24,531 nt of DNA, from positions 1 to 24,531 of the forward strand of contig JBDSZL010000011.1 of assembly GCA_039925145.1 (NCBI GenBank), written 5' to 3'. Positions 14,983 through 21,861 of the stretch are shown here, in pieces; position 1 is the stretch's first letter, and the number at the start of each line of letters is the position of its first letter. The notes below the pieces were generated by a model, which saw only the letters and a program-made list of their open reading frames with translations, was not told the origin of the DNA and ran no database searches. The DNA comes from JBDSZL01 sp039925145. GTDB taxonomy: Bacteria; Acidobacteriota; Vicinamibacteria; Vicinamibacterales; SCN-69-37. Both the position numbers and the translations under genes were made by a program.

Positions 14983-16212
14983 ATGGATCCCTGGAAGACA
15001 AAGAAGTGGTTTACGAGTCCCTGGAACTGGCTGCCGGAAGTGCGGAAGCCGTTCAACTTTCCCGCGAAGATCAAGCTGCACGACGTGACGCTGCGCGACG
15101 GCGAGCAGCAGACCGGCGTCGTCTTCCGTCGCGAAGAGAAGGTCGAGATCGCAAAGCGACTCGCGGCCATGGGCGTGCACCGGATCGAAGCGGGCATGCC
15201 GGCTGTCTCTCCGCAGGATCGCGCGGCGATCTCGGACATCGCCGCGCTGGGCCTCAAGTCGCAAATCTTCTCGTTCGCGCGCTGCGTGGTCGGTGACATC
15301 AAAGCGGCGAAAGAGTGCGGGGCGACTGGGGTCATCGTCGAGATCCCGTCGAGCGACCACATCATCAAGAACGCCTACGGCTGGACGGTGGATCGGGCCA
15401 TGAAGTCCTCCATCGACGCGACGCTCGCGGCCAAGGAGCTCGGGCTCTACACCGTGTTCTTCACGATCGACTCCACGCGCACCGAGGTCGACCGCCTGCT
15501 CGACATCGCGGAGACCGTCGCGAGCGAAGGCCACATGGACGCCTACACGATTGCCGACAGCTTTGGCGGCGTGGGTCCCGAGGCGGTGTATCACGTCGTG
15601 AAGAAGGTCGTGAAGCGCCTCAAGAAGCCGGTCGAGATTCATTGCCACATGGACTTCAACATGGGCGTCGCCAACACCATTGCGGCGCTGCAGGCCGGCG
15701 CCTCGGTGGCACAGGTCACGATTACCGGGCTGGGTGAGCGCGCGGGCAACGTGCCGCTAGAAGACACGGTCATGGCCTTGAAGACCATGTACGGCGTCGA
15801 CATGGGCATCAAGACAGAGCTCTTTTGCGAGACGTCGAAGTTCGTGCTCGATCTCGCGAAGGTCACCATTCCCGGCAACCGGCCGATCGTCGGCGACATG
15901 CTCTATCAGATTGAGTCGGGCATCGTCGCCGGGTTCTTCCGCAAGGCGCGCGAAAAGCACCCGCTCGAGTACGTGCCGTTCGCGCCGGAGATGGTCGGAC
16001 AGAGGCCGGTCGGCATCGTCCTTGGCAAGAACAGCGGCCTGCCGTCCGTGCAGGAGTTCTGCGAGAAGCTGAACATCCCCGCCACCGAAGAACAGATGAT
16101 GGCGATGATTCCTCTGATCAAAGAGAAGTCGTTCGCCAAGAAGGATCTGCTCACCGAGGCCGAGTTCATGAAGATCGTGGACAAGGTGTTGAAGCAGAAG
16201 TCACGGGCGTGA
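14983..16212 (+). CDS. DRE-TIM metallolyase/acyltransferase (homocitrate/isopropylmalate synthase-HMGL family)
   Basis: 409 residues from ATG 14983, which has GGAGG at 14972-14976 six bases upstream; an open frame extending back through the heptamer array is an artefact. The signature HDVTLRDGEQ (33-42, with R38 and D39), metal ligands H220 and H222 (HCHMDFNMGVAN) and GLGERAGN (249-256) place it in the pyruvate carboxyltransferase family, closest in feel to homocitrate and 2-isopropylmalate synthases. The usual HxHND is HxHMD here. No C-terminal regulatory domain of the IPMS type is evident; the extra C terminus is short and helical. It overlaps the next gene by GTGA, so its product probably involves an acyl-CoA handled by that transferase. 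The exact reaction cannot be told from sequence alone. Confidence 0.83.
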   Translation: MDPWKTKKWFTSPWNWLPEVRKPFNFPAKIKLHDVTLRDGEQQTGVVFRREEKVEIAKRLAAMGVHRIEAGMPAVSPQDRAAISDIAALGLKSQIFSFARCVVGDIKAAKECGATGVIVEIPSSDHIIKNAYGWTVDRAMKSSIDATLAAKELGLYTVFFTIDSTRTEVDRLLDIAETVASEGHMDAYTIADSFGGVGPEAVYHVVKKVVKRLKKPVEIHCHMDFNMGVANTIAALQAGASVAQVTITGLGERAGNVPLEDTVMALKTMYGVDMGIKTELFCETSKFVLDLAKVTIPGNRPIVGDMLYQIESGIVAGFFRKAREKHPLEYVPFAPEMVGQRPVGIVLGKNSGLPSVQEFCEKLNIPATEEQMMAMIPLIKEKSFAKKDLLTEAEFMKIVDKVLKQKSRA

Positions 16213-17120
16213 TTGCCAGCTTCACGGAACTGATTGCGCGCGCCAAGGCGCTCGGTCCCGCGCGCATCGTCGTCGTCGAGGCGCACGACCCGGACGTGCT
16301 CGAGAGCCTGGGGCAGGCTGAACCGCTGGGGTTGGTCACACCCGTTCTCGTCGGCAACCGGTCCAAGATCGAGGCGGCAGCGCTGAAGGTCGGATACGCG
16401 CTGAAGCCGGAGAGCCTGGTGCCGACCACCAGCGAGGAGGCCTCCGTCCGCCAGGCGGTTGACCTGGTCCGCGAAGACAAGGCCGACCTGCTCATGAAGG
16501 GCAAGGTCACGACCGCGACGCTGATTCGGGGCATCGTGGACAAGGAGCGCGGACTGCGCACGGGCAGTCAGCTCAGCCAGGTCATCGTGTTCCAGGTGCC
16601 TCATCTCAACCGGCTGATGATCATGACCGATGCGGCCATCAACATCGCGCCGACCCTGGCGCAGAAGGCCGACATCACGCGCAACGCCATCATGGTGGCT
16701 CATGCGCTCGGCAACCCTGCGCCGAACGTCGCACTGCTCACGGCCCTCGAGTTCGTGAATCCGGACATGCCCGCCACGGTGGATGCGGCCGCGCTTGCCG
16801 GCATGAACCGCCGGGGACAGATCACGGGCGCCTACCTCGAGGGCCCCATCGCGCTCGACGTGCCGATGAGCCGATTCGCCGCCGACCGCAAGAACATTCA
16901 GAGTCCCATCGTCGAAGCCACCGACGTATTCATCTGCCCAGATATCGAGGCGGCGAACATCATGTTCCGCGCCATTCTCTACTTCGGACGGGGCGAGTCA
17001 GGGGGCATCGTGGTGGGCGCCAAAGTGCCGCTCGTGCTGCTGTCCCGCGCGGAGTCTGCCGAGACAAAGATCCACTCGATGGCGCTCGCCCTGCTGGTGC
17101 GGAAGCACCAGCGCGGATAA
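16209..17120 (+). CDS. ptb: phosphate acyltransferase, phosphate butyryltransferase-like
   Basis: 303 residues, the length of Ptb rather than longer Pta enzymes. Family segments include LLMKGKVTTATLIRGIVD (94-111), LNRLMIMTDAAINIAP, and NPAPNVALLTALEFVNPDMPAT with GPIALDVPMS and SPIVEATDVFICPDIEAANIM. It should convert an acyl-CoA and phosphate to an acyl phosphate and CoA. GTG 16209 overlaps the preceding TGA, so the two are translationally coupled. An acetate/butyrate kinase-like gene lies 200 bp downstream beyond three hairpin repeats, giving the usual CoA-ester to acid plus ATP route. Chain-length specificity is inferred only from length and neighbours. Confidence 0.86.
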   Translation: MIASFTELIARAKALGPARIVVVEAHDPDVLESLGQAEPLGLVTPVLVGNRSKIEAAALKVGYALKPESLVPTTSEEASVRQAVDLVREDKADLLMKGKVTTATLIRGIVDKERGLRTGSQLSQVIVFQVPHLNRLMIMTDAAINIAPTLAQKADITRNAIMVAHALGNPAPNVALLTALEFVNPDMPATVDAAALAGMNRRGQITGAYLEGPIALDVPMSRFAADRKNIQSPIVEATDVFICPDIEAANIMFRAILYFGRGESGGIVVGAKVPLVLLSRAESAETKIHSMALALLVRKHQRG

Positions 17121-17168
17121 GCCAGCCCGCCTGCGGCTTCGGGCCATGCGAGCCATTCAGTCATCTTC

Positions 17169-17285
17169 CATCCAGTGCGCCGGGGCCCCACCCCCGGCGC
17201 TACGGCGCATCCAGTGCGCCGGGGGCCCACCCCTGGCGCTACCTTGCATCCAGTGCGCCGGGGCCCCACCCCCGGCGCTACGGCG
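17169..17285. repeat. three tandem 39-bp hairpin repeats
   Basis: Copies begin at 17169, 17208 and 17247 with an exact 39-base period. Each holds a nine-base stem (GCGCCGGGG with CCCCGGCGC in copies 1 and 3) around a six-base loop; copy 2 has one change that still allows a G-U pair. No spacers occur, so this is not CRISPR. It fills most of the 200-bp gap between the acyltransferase and kinase genes and could protect or end the upstream transcript. A related hairpin lies at 24456-24479. Confidence 0.88.
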
Positions 17286-17320
17286 CTTCGGGGCCTCGCG
17301 GTGTCAACTTCATAACGGCC

Positions 17321-18502
17321 ATGCTGATTCTCATCCCCAATCTCGGCTCGACATCGCTCAAGTACCAGCTGTTGGACATGAGCACCGAGCGCGTCGTGGC
17401 GCGCGGCAAGGTCGAGCGCATCGGCAGCGCGGATGCCATCGTCAGCGCCACCACGGGCACCGGGATTCCCGAGCAGACCACGCAGCCCGTCGCCGACCAT
17501 CGCGCCGCCATCCAGTTGCTCGTCGAGCACCTGCGCCGTGACGGATCGGTGGGCATCGACGCCGTTGGCTTCAAGGCTGTTATCGGCGGCCCGCAGTATC
17601 GCGGGTCGTTTCGCGTGGATGCCGACCTGTTGGCGGCCATGCGTGAGTTCCTTCCTGTCGCGCCTGTCCACAACGCGGTCTACATCTCGGCGATGGAGAT
17701 CTTCCAGGACCTGCTCCCGGGAACGCCGATGGTCGCGGTGTTCGAGCCGGGTTTTCATGCCACGATGCCCGACCGGGCCGCGGTGTATGGCGTGCCGTAC
17801 GAGTGGTTCCAGGATCACGGCGTGCGTCGGTATGGGTTTCACGGCTCGTCACACCGCTACGTCGCGGGGCGCGCGCCGGAGCTACTCGGCCGCTCTCCAG
17901 CGGACCTGCGGCTGGTGAGTTGCCACCTCGGCGGAAGCTCGTCCATCTGCGCGGTGCAGCACGGCCGGTCCATAGACTGCAGCTTCGGCTTCTCGCCGCA
18001 GTCAGGCGTGGATCACGCGGCGCGGTCGGGCGAACTCGATCCGTTCGCCGTCTTCTACATGATGGATAAACTCGAGCTCACTGAATCTCGAGTGAGGGAG
18101 TTGCTCACGAAGAACGGCGGCCTGCTTGGCATCTCAGGCGTGAGCAGCGACCTGCGCGATATCGAGACGGCCGCCGACGAGGGCAACCCGCGCGCCGCTC
18201 TGGCGGTGGACGTGCTCGCCTATCAGGTCAAGAAATACATCGGCGCCTATGCGGCGGCCATGGGCGGCCTCGACGCGATCGCCTTCGCGGGCGGCATTGG
18301 CGAGAACTCGTCGCGCGTGCGCCACCTCGTGTGCGAGGGACTGGAATTCCTCGGCGTGTCGCTCGATCCGGAAGCGAACCGGCAGCGCGTGGAGCACGAC
18401 CGCACGATTTCGACCGCCGAATCGCGAGTGGCGGTGGCCATCGTCTTCACCAACGAAGAGATCGTCGTGGCGCGCGAGTCCGTTCGCGTTCTGATGAACT
18501 GA
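17321..18502 (+). CDS. acetate/butyrate kinase-family protein with altered active site
   Basis: 393 residues aligned throughout with AckA: NLGSTSLK (7-14), PVHNAV (H117), YGFHGSSHRYV (H174), CHLGGSSS (202-208), ARSGELDP (R235), FAGGIGENS and FTNEEIVVARE. Compared with the Methanosarcina enzyme, Arg91 corresponds to K85 (GFKAVIGG), Asp148 to E142 (VFEPGFH), and the loop usually GLxMGTR is GVDHAAR. It is therefore an ASKHA acyl kinase of a divergent subfamily, probably for an acid other than acetate, or with lowered activity. It should make ATP from an acyl phosphate supplied by the upstream transferase. ATG 17321 gives the family N terminus; no strong Shine-Dalgarno is visible. Confidence 0.85.
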   Translation: MLILIPNLGSTSLKYQLLDMSTERVVARGKVERIGSADAIVSATTGTGIPEQTTQPVADHRAAIQLLVEHLRRDGSVGIDAVGFKAVIGGPQYRGSFRVDADLLAAMREFLPVAPVHNAVYISAMEIFQDLLPGTPMVAVFEPGFHATMPDRAAVYGVPYEWFQDHGVRRYGFHGSSHRYVAGRAPELLGRSPADLRLVSCHLGGSSSICAVQHGRSIDCSFGFSPQSGVDHAARSGELDPFAVFYMMDKLELTESRVRELLTKNGGLLGISGVSSDLRDIETAADEGNPRAALAVDVLAYQVKKYIGAYAAAMGGLDAIAFAGGIGENSSRVRHLVCEGLEFLGVSLDPEANRQRVEHDRTISTAESRVAVAIVFTNEEIVVARESVRVLMN

Positions 18503-18505
18503 GCA

Positions 18506-18607
18506 AGACACGGCTCGGGGCTTGGGGCTCGGGGGAGACACGGCTCGGGGCTCGGGGCTTGGGGCTCGGGGAGACACGGCTCGGGGCTCGGGGCTTGGGG
18601 CTCGGGA
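18506..18607 (+). repeat. G-rich heptamer array, copy 3, in three higher-order units
   Basis: It begins four bases after the kinase stop. Three blocks each open with AGACAC and continue as GGCTCGG/GGCTTGG heptamers: 18506-18535 (30 bases), 18536-18571 (36) and 18572-18607 (36). The length difference is close to one heptamer. Heptamers and block were therefore both duplicated, a two-level structure not seen in the other arrays. Confidence 0.88.
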
Positions 18608-18654
18608 AGAGCGGCGACGCGATGGTTGCCATGCGCTGCTAAGATGTCGCGCGT

Positions 18655-19209
18655 ATGGATTTCCTCCACCGCGAGAGCACAGCCCTGCTGGTTGTGGACA
18701 TGCAGGAGCGCCTGCTCGGCGCGTTTGCCGAAGAACGGCGAGCGGGCGTCGTCCGCTACGCCTCCATCTGCGTGGATGTGGCACTGACGATGGGGATACC
18801 GATCGTCATCACGGAGCAGTATCCGAAGGGCCTCGGTCCCACCATTCGCGAGATCACCGACAAGGTGGGTGCGGGTGTGATCCCGATCGAGAAGATCGTC
18901 TTCAGTTGCGGCCGCTCACCCGAGTTCAAGGCGGCGCTTGCGGCCACCGGCCGCCGCAACCTGCTGATCTGCGGCGTCGAGACCCACGTCTGTGTGCTCC
19001 AGACGGCGCTCGATCTTGGCCGCGAGGGTTATCGCATTCACGTGCCCGCCGACGCCGTCATGTCTCGTCGCGATCTCGACTGGCGAATCGGGCTGGATTT
19101 GATGAAGGAGTCAGGCGCCACCGTCGGGACGACTGAGATCTTCGCCTTCCAGTTGCTCGAGCGCGCGGGCACGGACGAGTTCAAGGCGATATCGAAACTC
19201 ATCCGTTAG
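18655..19209 (+). CDS. isochorismatase-family cysteine hydrolase
   Basis: 184 residues, normal length for the family. The likely triad is D15 (LLVVDMQ), K80 (IPIEK) and C113 (GVETHVCVLQTA), with the characteristic Gly-Val-Glu-Thr preceding the cysteine. It resembles YcaC-like and nicotinamidase-related hydrolases acting on amides or enol ethers; the substrate is not predictable. TAAGAT at 18640-18645 resembles a -10 box and would start transcription only about three bases before ATG 18655, and no Shine-Dalgarno is seen, so the mRNA may be leaderless. It stands alone between a heptamer array and the convergent DUF6807 gene 74 bp downstream; no terminator of note is seen in that gap. Confidence 0.87.
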   Translation: MDFLHRESTALLVVDMQERLLGAFAEERRAGVVRYASICVDVALTMGIPIVITEQYPKGLGPTIREITDKVGAGVIPIEKIVFSCGRSPEFKAALAATGRRNLLICGVETHVCVLQTALDLGREGYRIHVPADAVMSRRDLDWRIGLDLMKESGATVGTTEIFAFQLLERAGTDEFKAISKLIR

Positions 19210-19283
19210 TAAAGACGCTTTGTTGACGCCAGGACGGAATCAGCGCGCTCTGACCGGGACCGACACCTGCCCGGACGGTGCGT

Positions 19284-20252
19284 CTACGGCAGGGCGGCGT
19301 AGTCCTGATCGAGCCGCGCCTTGCTGACCTGGCCGTCATAGACGGCGAGACGGAAACGCACGCGGGCGGATTCGCCGACGGCCAGCCGCGTGATGCGTTG
19401 AGGCGCGGCGGGATCGTAGCTCTTTCGCCCGAAGGGATTCGCGGCAAAGAGACCGTAGTCGCGCGCGTGCCAGTACGGCGGGAAATTCAAGCCGGCTTTG
19501 TGCGCGAAGATCGCCACCGTCACGTTCTTCGTGGCGGCCGCCTCCTTGACCGTACCGCGAATCGCCACCCATGCGCTGGTCTTGCCCCACACGTTCGCGG
19601 CGGTCTCGAGCCCTTCAGCGTTGATATAGCGTCCGCTGCCGCCGTTCTCCTTCAACGTGTCGTTGAGACGGATCGCGAACGCACCTTCCTTCGTGTCACC
19701 CATGGATACCGCCACGCGCGGCGCCGTCAACGTGATGTCGTGATCCATCCAGAACACGTCACCGCCGCCGCCGAACGTCACGCGCTTGGTCTCGGTCAGC
19801 ACGACGGCGTTGTCCTTGTCTTTCCACGCGAGATCGGCCGTCAGTGTCGAGCCAGCCACCGTCGCGCGCAGGTGCTCGATGTGACGCGCTGTCGCCTCCG
19901 GATTCCAGAAGTTCGTGCCATTCACTTCGTCATAGGCGAAGAACATCGACTGATGGTGAGGATGATCCGTCGTCTCGCCCGCCACGTTCGGCACCATCGG
20001 GTACTCACGATTGACGCGTGCGCCATTCGGGGCTACGACCGGGTAGAAGGCCGGCTTCTCACGAAAGTCCTTTCCATACTGGTATCCGGTAAAGGTCTTT
20101 CCTGCCACAGTCACCGCGTACTCGCCTGCCGCCGCGTCGTGGCGAATCGAAACACCCGCTTGAGGCTGAATCGCCGACGTGCCCACGGCTGACTGCAACC
20201 CGACATACACGAAGGCCGCCACCGCCGGAATCGTGAGAAAACGCCGCATCAT
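19284..20252 (-). CDS. secreted DUF6807 (PmoA-like, PF14100) protein
   Basis: 322 residues from the first of two adjacent ATGs, with GGGAG just upstream. A basic MMRR start, hydrophobic core and a small-residue site near AVGTSA (22-27) indicate a signal peptide. Family motifs are KPAFYPVVAPNG (66-77) and DHPHHQSMFFAYDEVNG (96-112) followed by FW. Despite the historical PmoA label, this family has no proven link to methane oxidation; it is common beside sugar-catabolism and oxidoreductase genes in Acidobacteria, Planctomycetes and Verrucomicrobia. It lies 42 bp downstream of the MFS gene on the same strand and is probably cotranscribed. A periplasmic enzyme or binding role in carbohydrate breakdown is a guess. 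Confidence 0.82.
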   Translation of the reverse strand: MMRRFLTIPAVAAFVYVGLQSAVGTSAIQPQAGVSIRHDAAAGEYAVTVAGKTFTGYQYGKDFREKPAFYPVVAPNGARVNREYPMVPNVAGETTDHPHHQSMFFAYDEVNGTNFWNPEATARHIEHLRATVAGSTLTADLAWKDKDNAVVLTETKRVTFGGGGDVFWMDHDITLTAPRVAVSMGDTKEGAFAIRLNDTLKENGGSGRYINAEGLETAANVWGKTSAWVAIRGTVKEAAATKNVTVAIFAHKAGLNFPPYWHARDYGLFAANPFGRKSYDPAAPQRITRLAVGESARVRFRLAVYDGQVSKARLDQDYAALP

Positions 20253-20294
20253 CAGTTCTCCCTCGCCATCAACTCCGTGGTTCGTACTTTCCGC

Positions 20295-21611
20295 CTATGC
20301 CATCTCGGGCTGCGTCATGGGCGTGTGGGGATCGATGAACAGCCACATCACGCCACCGAGCAGATAGATCGACGCCGAGATATACAACGTCATCGTCCAG
20401 TCATTACTGGTCCATCCGAGCAGGATGGGAACGAACAACGAGGAAGTGGCACCGGCGATGCCGCCCACCATGTTCATCGCACCGGAAACGGTTCCGGCGA
20501 ACCGCCCGCCAATGTCCATGGCGCTGGCCCAGGCGCTCGGCATGATGAAATCGTTGAAGAACCCAGCGAAGCCCAGCACGAACATGGCCTTGACGGGATC
20601 CTGCACCGTCGTGAAAAAGAAGATCGACCCGGACGCGCCGACAAAGCCGAAAATCGCCAGAATGCGGCGGGCGAGCTTGACGCTATTGAGGCGGACCGCG
20701 AGACGCGGACCAATCCACCCGGAAATCAGGCAGCCGACGCCGCCGAGCAACAGGGGAAATCCTGTGAGCAGGGCGAGCTCGAACGGGTTCATCTGCAGTG
20801 TCGTCTGTCTCGCTTCACGCAGATAGGTTGGCAGCCACGTCACGTAGAACCACCAGCCGTAGGCCAGGCAGCCATAGGAGAGACACAGGAGGACGACCGA
20901 ACTATTCGAGATCATGGTCTTGAAGGGAAAGGAGTGCACCGCCGCAGACTCATGCGCGGGCGGCAGCATGGCGAGTTCCGCCGCGTTGACGGCCGGGTGA
21001 TCGGCCGGGCTATCGCGGAACCATCGGTAGAACGCGACGGCCCAGAAGATGCCCACCGACCCGAAGATCATGAACACGACGCGCCACGAGAGATGGACGT
21101 ACCGCAGCAGGTACATCACCAGCATCGGGGTCAGCGCACCGCCCCATCGGGTGGCGAGCCAGAGAATCGATTGGGCCCGTTCACGATCACGCTTCGGGAG
21201 CCAGATCGAGAAGACCTTGGTCAGATTGGGAAAACAGCCAGCTTCGCCAGCGCCAAAGAGCGTCTGGGTAATGACGAGCGACATCTGACTGAACACGAGC
21301 CCGGTGGCCGCCGTAAAAAATGACCACCAGAGGACGATGCGCATCAGCACGCGCCGCGGTCCGATGCGGTCGCCCAGCCATCCACCCGGAATCTCGAACA
21401 ACGCGTAAGCCCACCCGAACATCGCGAACGCAACGCCCAATTGGCCTTTGGTGAGTCCGAGATCCTGCTGGATGAACGGGGCCGCCTGCGAGAGCGTCAC
21501 CCGATCGACGTACATGACGACGGCCAGCAGGACCGCGAACAACGTCACCGTGTGGCGCGCGCCGGTAGGGGCGGCTGAAATCTGCGATCGTGGCGCTGAA
21601 GATGTGGCCAT
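20295..21611 (-). CDS. MFS transporter, anion:cation symporter (sugar-acid permease) type
   Basis: 438 residues with about 12 membrane helices. The first helix ends in VVMYVDRVTLSQAAPFIQQDLGL, the hallmark of hexuronate/galactonate/tartrate-type ACS permeases; GGWLGDRIGPRRVL is the loop 2-3 MFS motif, and AGEAGCFPNLTKVFSIWLPKRDRERAQ is the typical loop 4-5. ATG 21611 has AGGAAGG just upstream. It probably imports a sugar acid such as an aldonate or uronate, which the divergent IlvD/Edd dehydratase would then dehydrate. The substrate is inferred from family and neighbour. It shares a 250-bp divergent control region with the dehydratase gene. Confidence 0.88.
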   Translation of the reverse strand: MATSSAPRSQISAAPTGARHTVTLFAVLLAVVMYVDRVTLSQAAPFIQQDLGLTKGQLGVAFAMFGWAYALFEIPGGWLGDRIGPRRVLMRIVLWWSFFTAATGLVFSQMSLVITQTLFGAGEAGCFPNLTKVFSIWLPKRDRERAQSILWLATRWGGALTPMLVMYLLRYVHLSWRVVFMIFGSVGIFWAVAFYRWFRDSPADHPAVNAAELAMLPPAHESAAVHSFPFKTMISNSSVVLLCLSYGCLAYGWWFYVTWLPTYLREARQTTLQMNPFELALLTGFPLLLGGVGCLISGWIGPRLAVRLNSVKLARRILAIFGFVGASGSIFFFTTVQDPVKAMFVLGFAGFFNDFIMPSAWASAMDIGGRFAGTVSGAMNMVGGIAGATSSLFVPILLGWTSNDWTMTLYISASIYLLGGVMWLFIDPHTPMTQPEMA

Positions 21612-21861
21612 GGACCTTCCTGTATTTCCCGGGAACGCCTTGCCGCGTCGCCCGCGCTCGCGCGGCCGGGCTGCTGGCTGGAATTCGGATGCGTAACACT
21701 AACAGCGCCGGGTGCCGCGTGCCAAGTGCCGGACGCCCGAACGCCCATGAGGCCGCGGTGACCTCATCCGCTGTTCCGCCCCCCGCGCGTTTCCTAGTAG
21801 ACTTGTGGCTCGAATCTACACGCGAAACTGACTCGAGAAGACCGCCCCGCTCTCTCTCACA
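21612..21861. promoter_or_regulatory. divergent control region between MFS and dehydratase genes
   Basis: TAGACT at 21798-21803 is a possible -10 for the + strand gene; no good -35 is visible. GTAGA at 21797-21801 and TCTAC at 21815-21819 form a small dyad around the predicted start. A ten-base palindrome, TTCCCGGGAA, lies at 21626-21635, just ahead of the MFS start. I see no regulator gene nearby. Confidence 0.3.
21710..21737 (+). repeat. third heptamer family (GNGTGCC-like), four units
   Basis: Read in sevens from 21710: GGGTGCC, GCGTGCC, AAGTGCC, GGACGCC. It is short and degenerate but shares the 7-nt period of the other arrays in this window. It lies mid-way in the divergent control region. 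Confidence 0.5.

Noticed and set aside
17169..17285. CRISPR array
   Set aside because: The three copies abut with no variable spacers, and no cas genes are present.
17146..17541. open frame through the 39-bp repeats giving 13-residue repeats
   Set aside because: 39 is divisible by three, so the repeats stay open by chance; it runs into the kinase gene in another frame and has no start signal.
18134..18784. minus-strand frame rich in Pro-Lys-Pro-Gln-Ala-Pro-Ser
   Set aside because: It is the antisense translation of heptamer array 3 plus parts of two real + strand genes.
19210..19283. terminator between convergent genes
   Set aside because: CCGGG at 19254-19258 and CCCGG at 19270-19274 can pair, but the stem is only five bases with an 11-base loop and no U-run follows on either strand.
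19284..20252. particulate methane monooxygenase subunit PmoA
   Set aside because: The PmoA label belongs to an old family name. This protein is secreted and soluble, has the HPHH motif of DUF6807, and no pmoB or pmoC is present.
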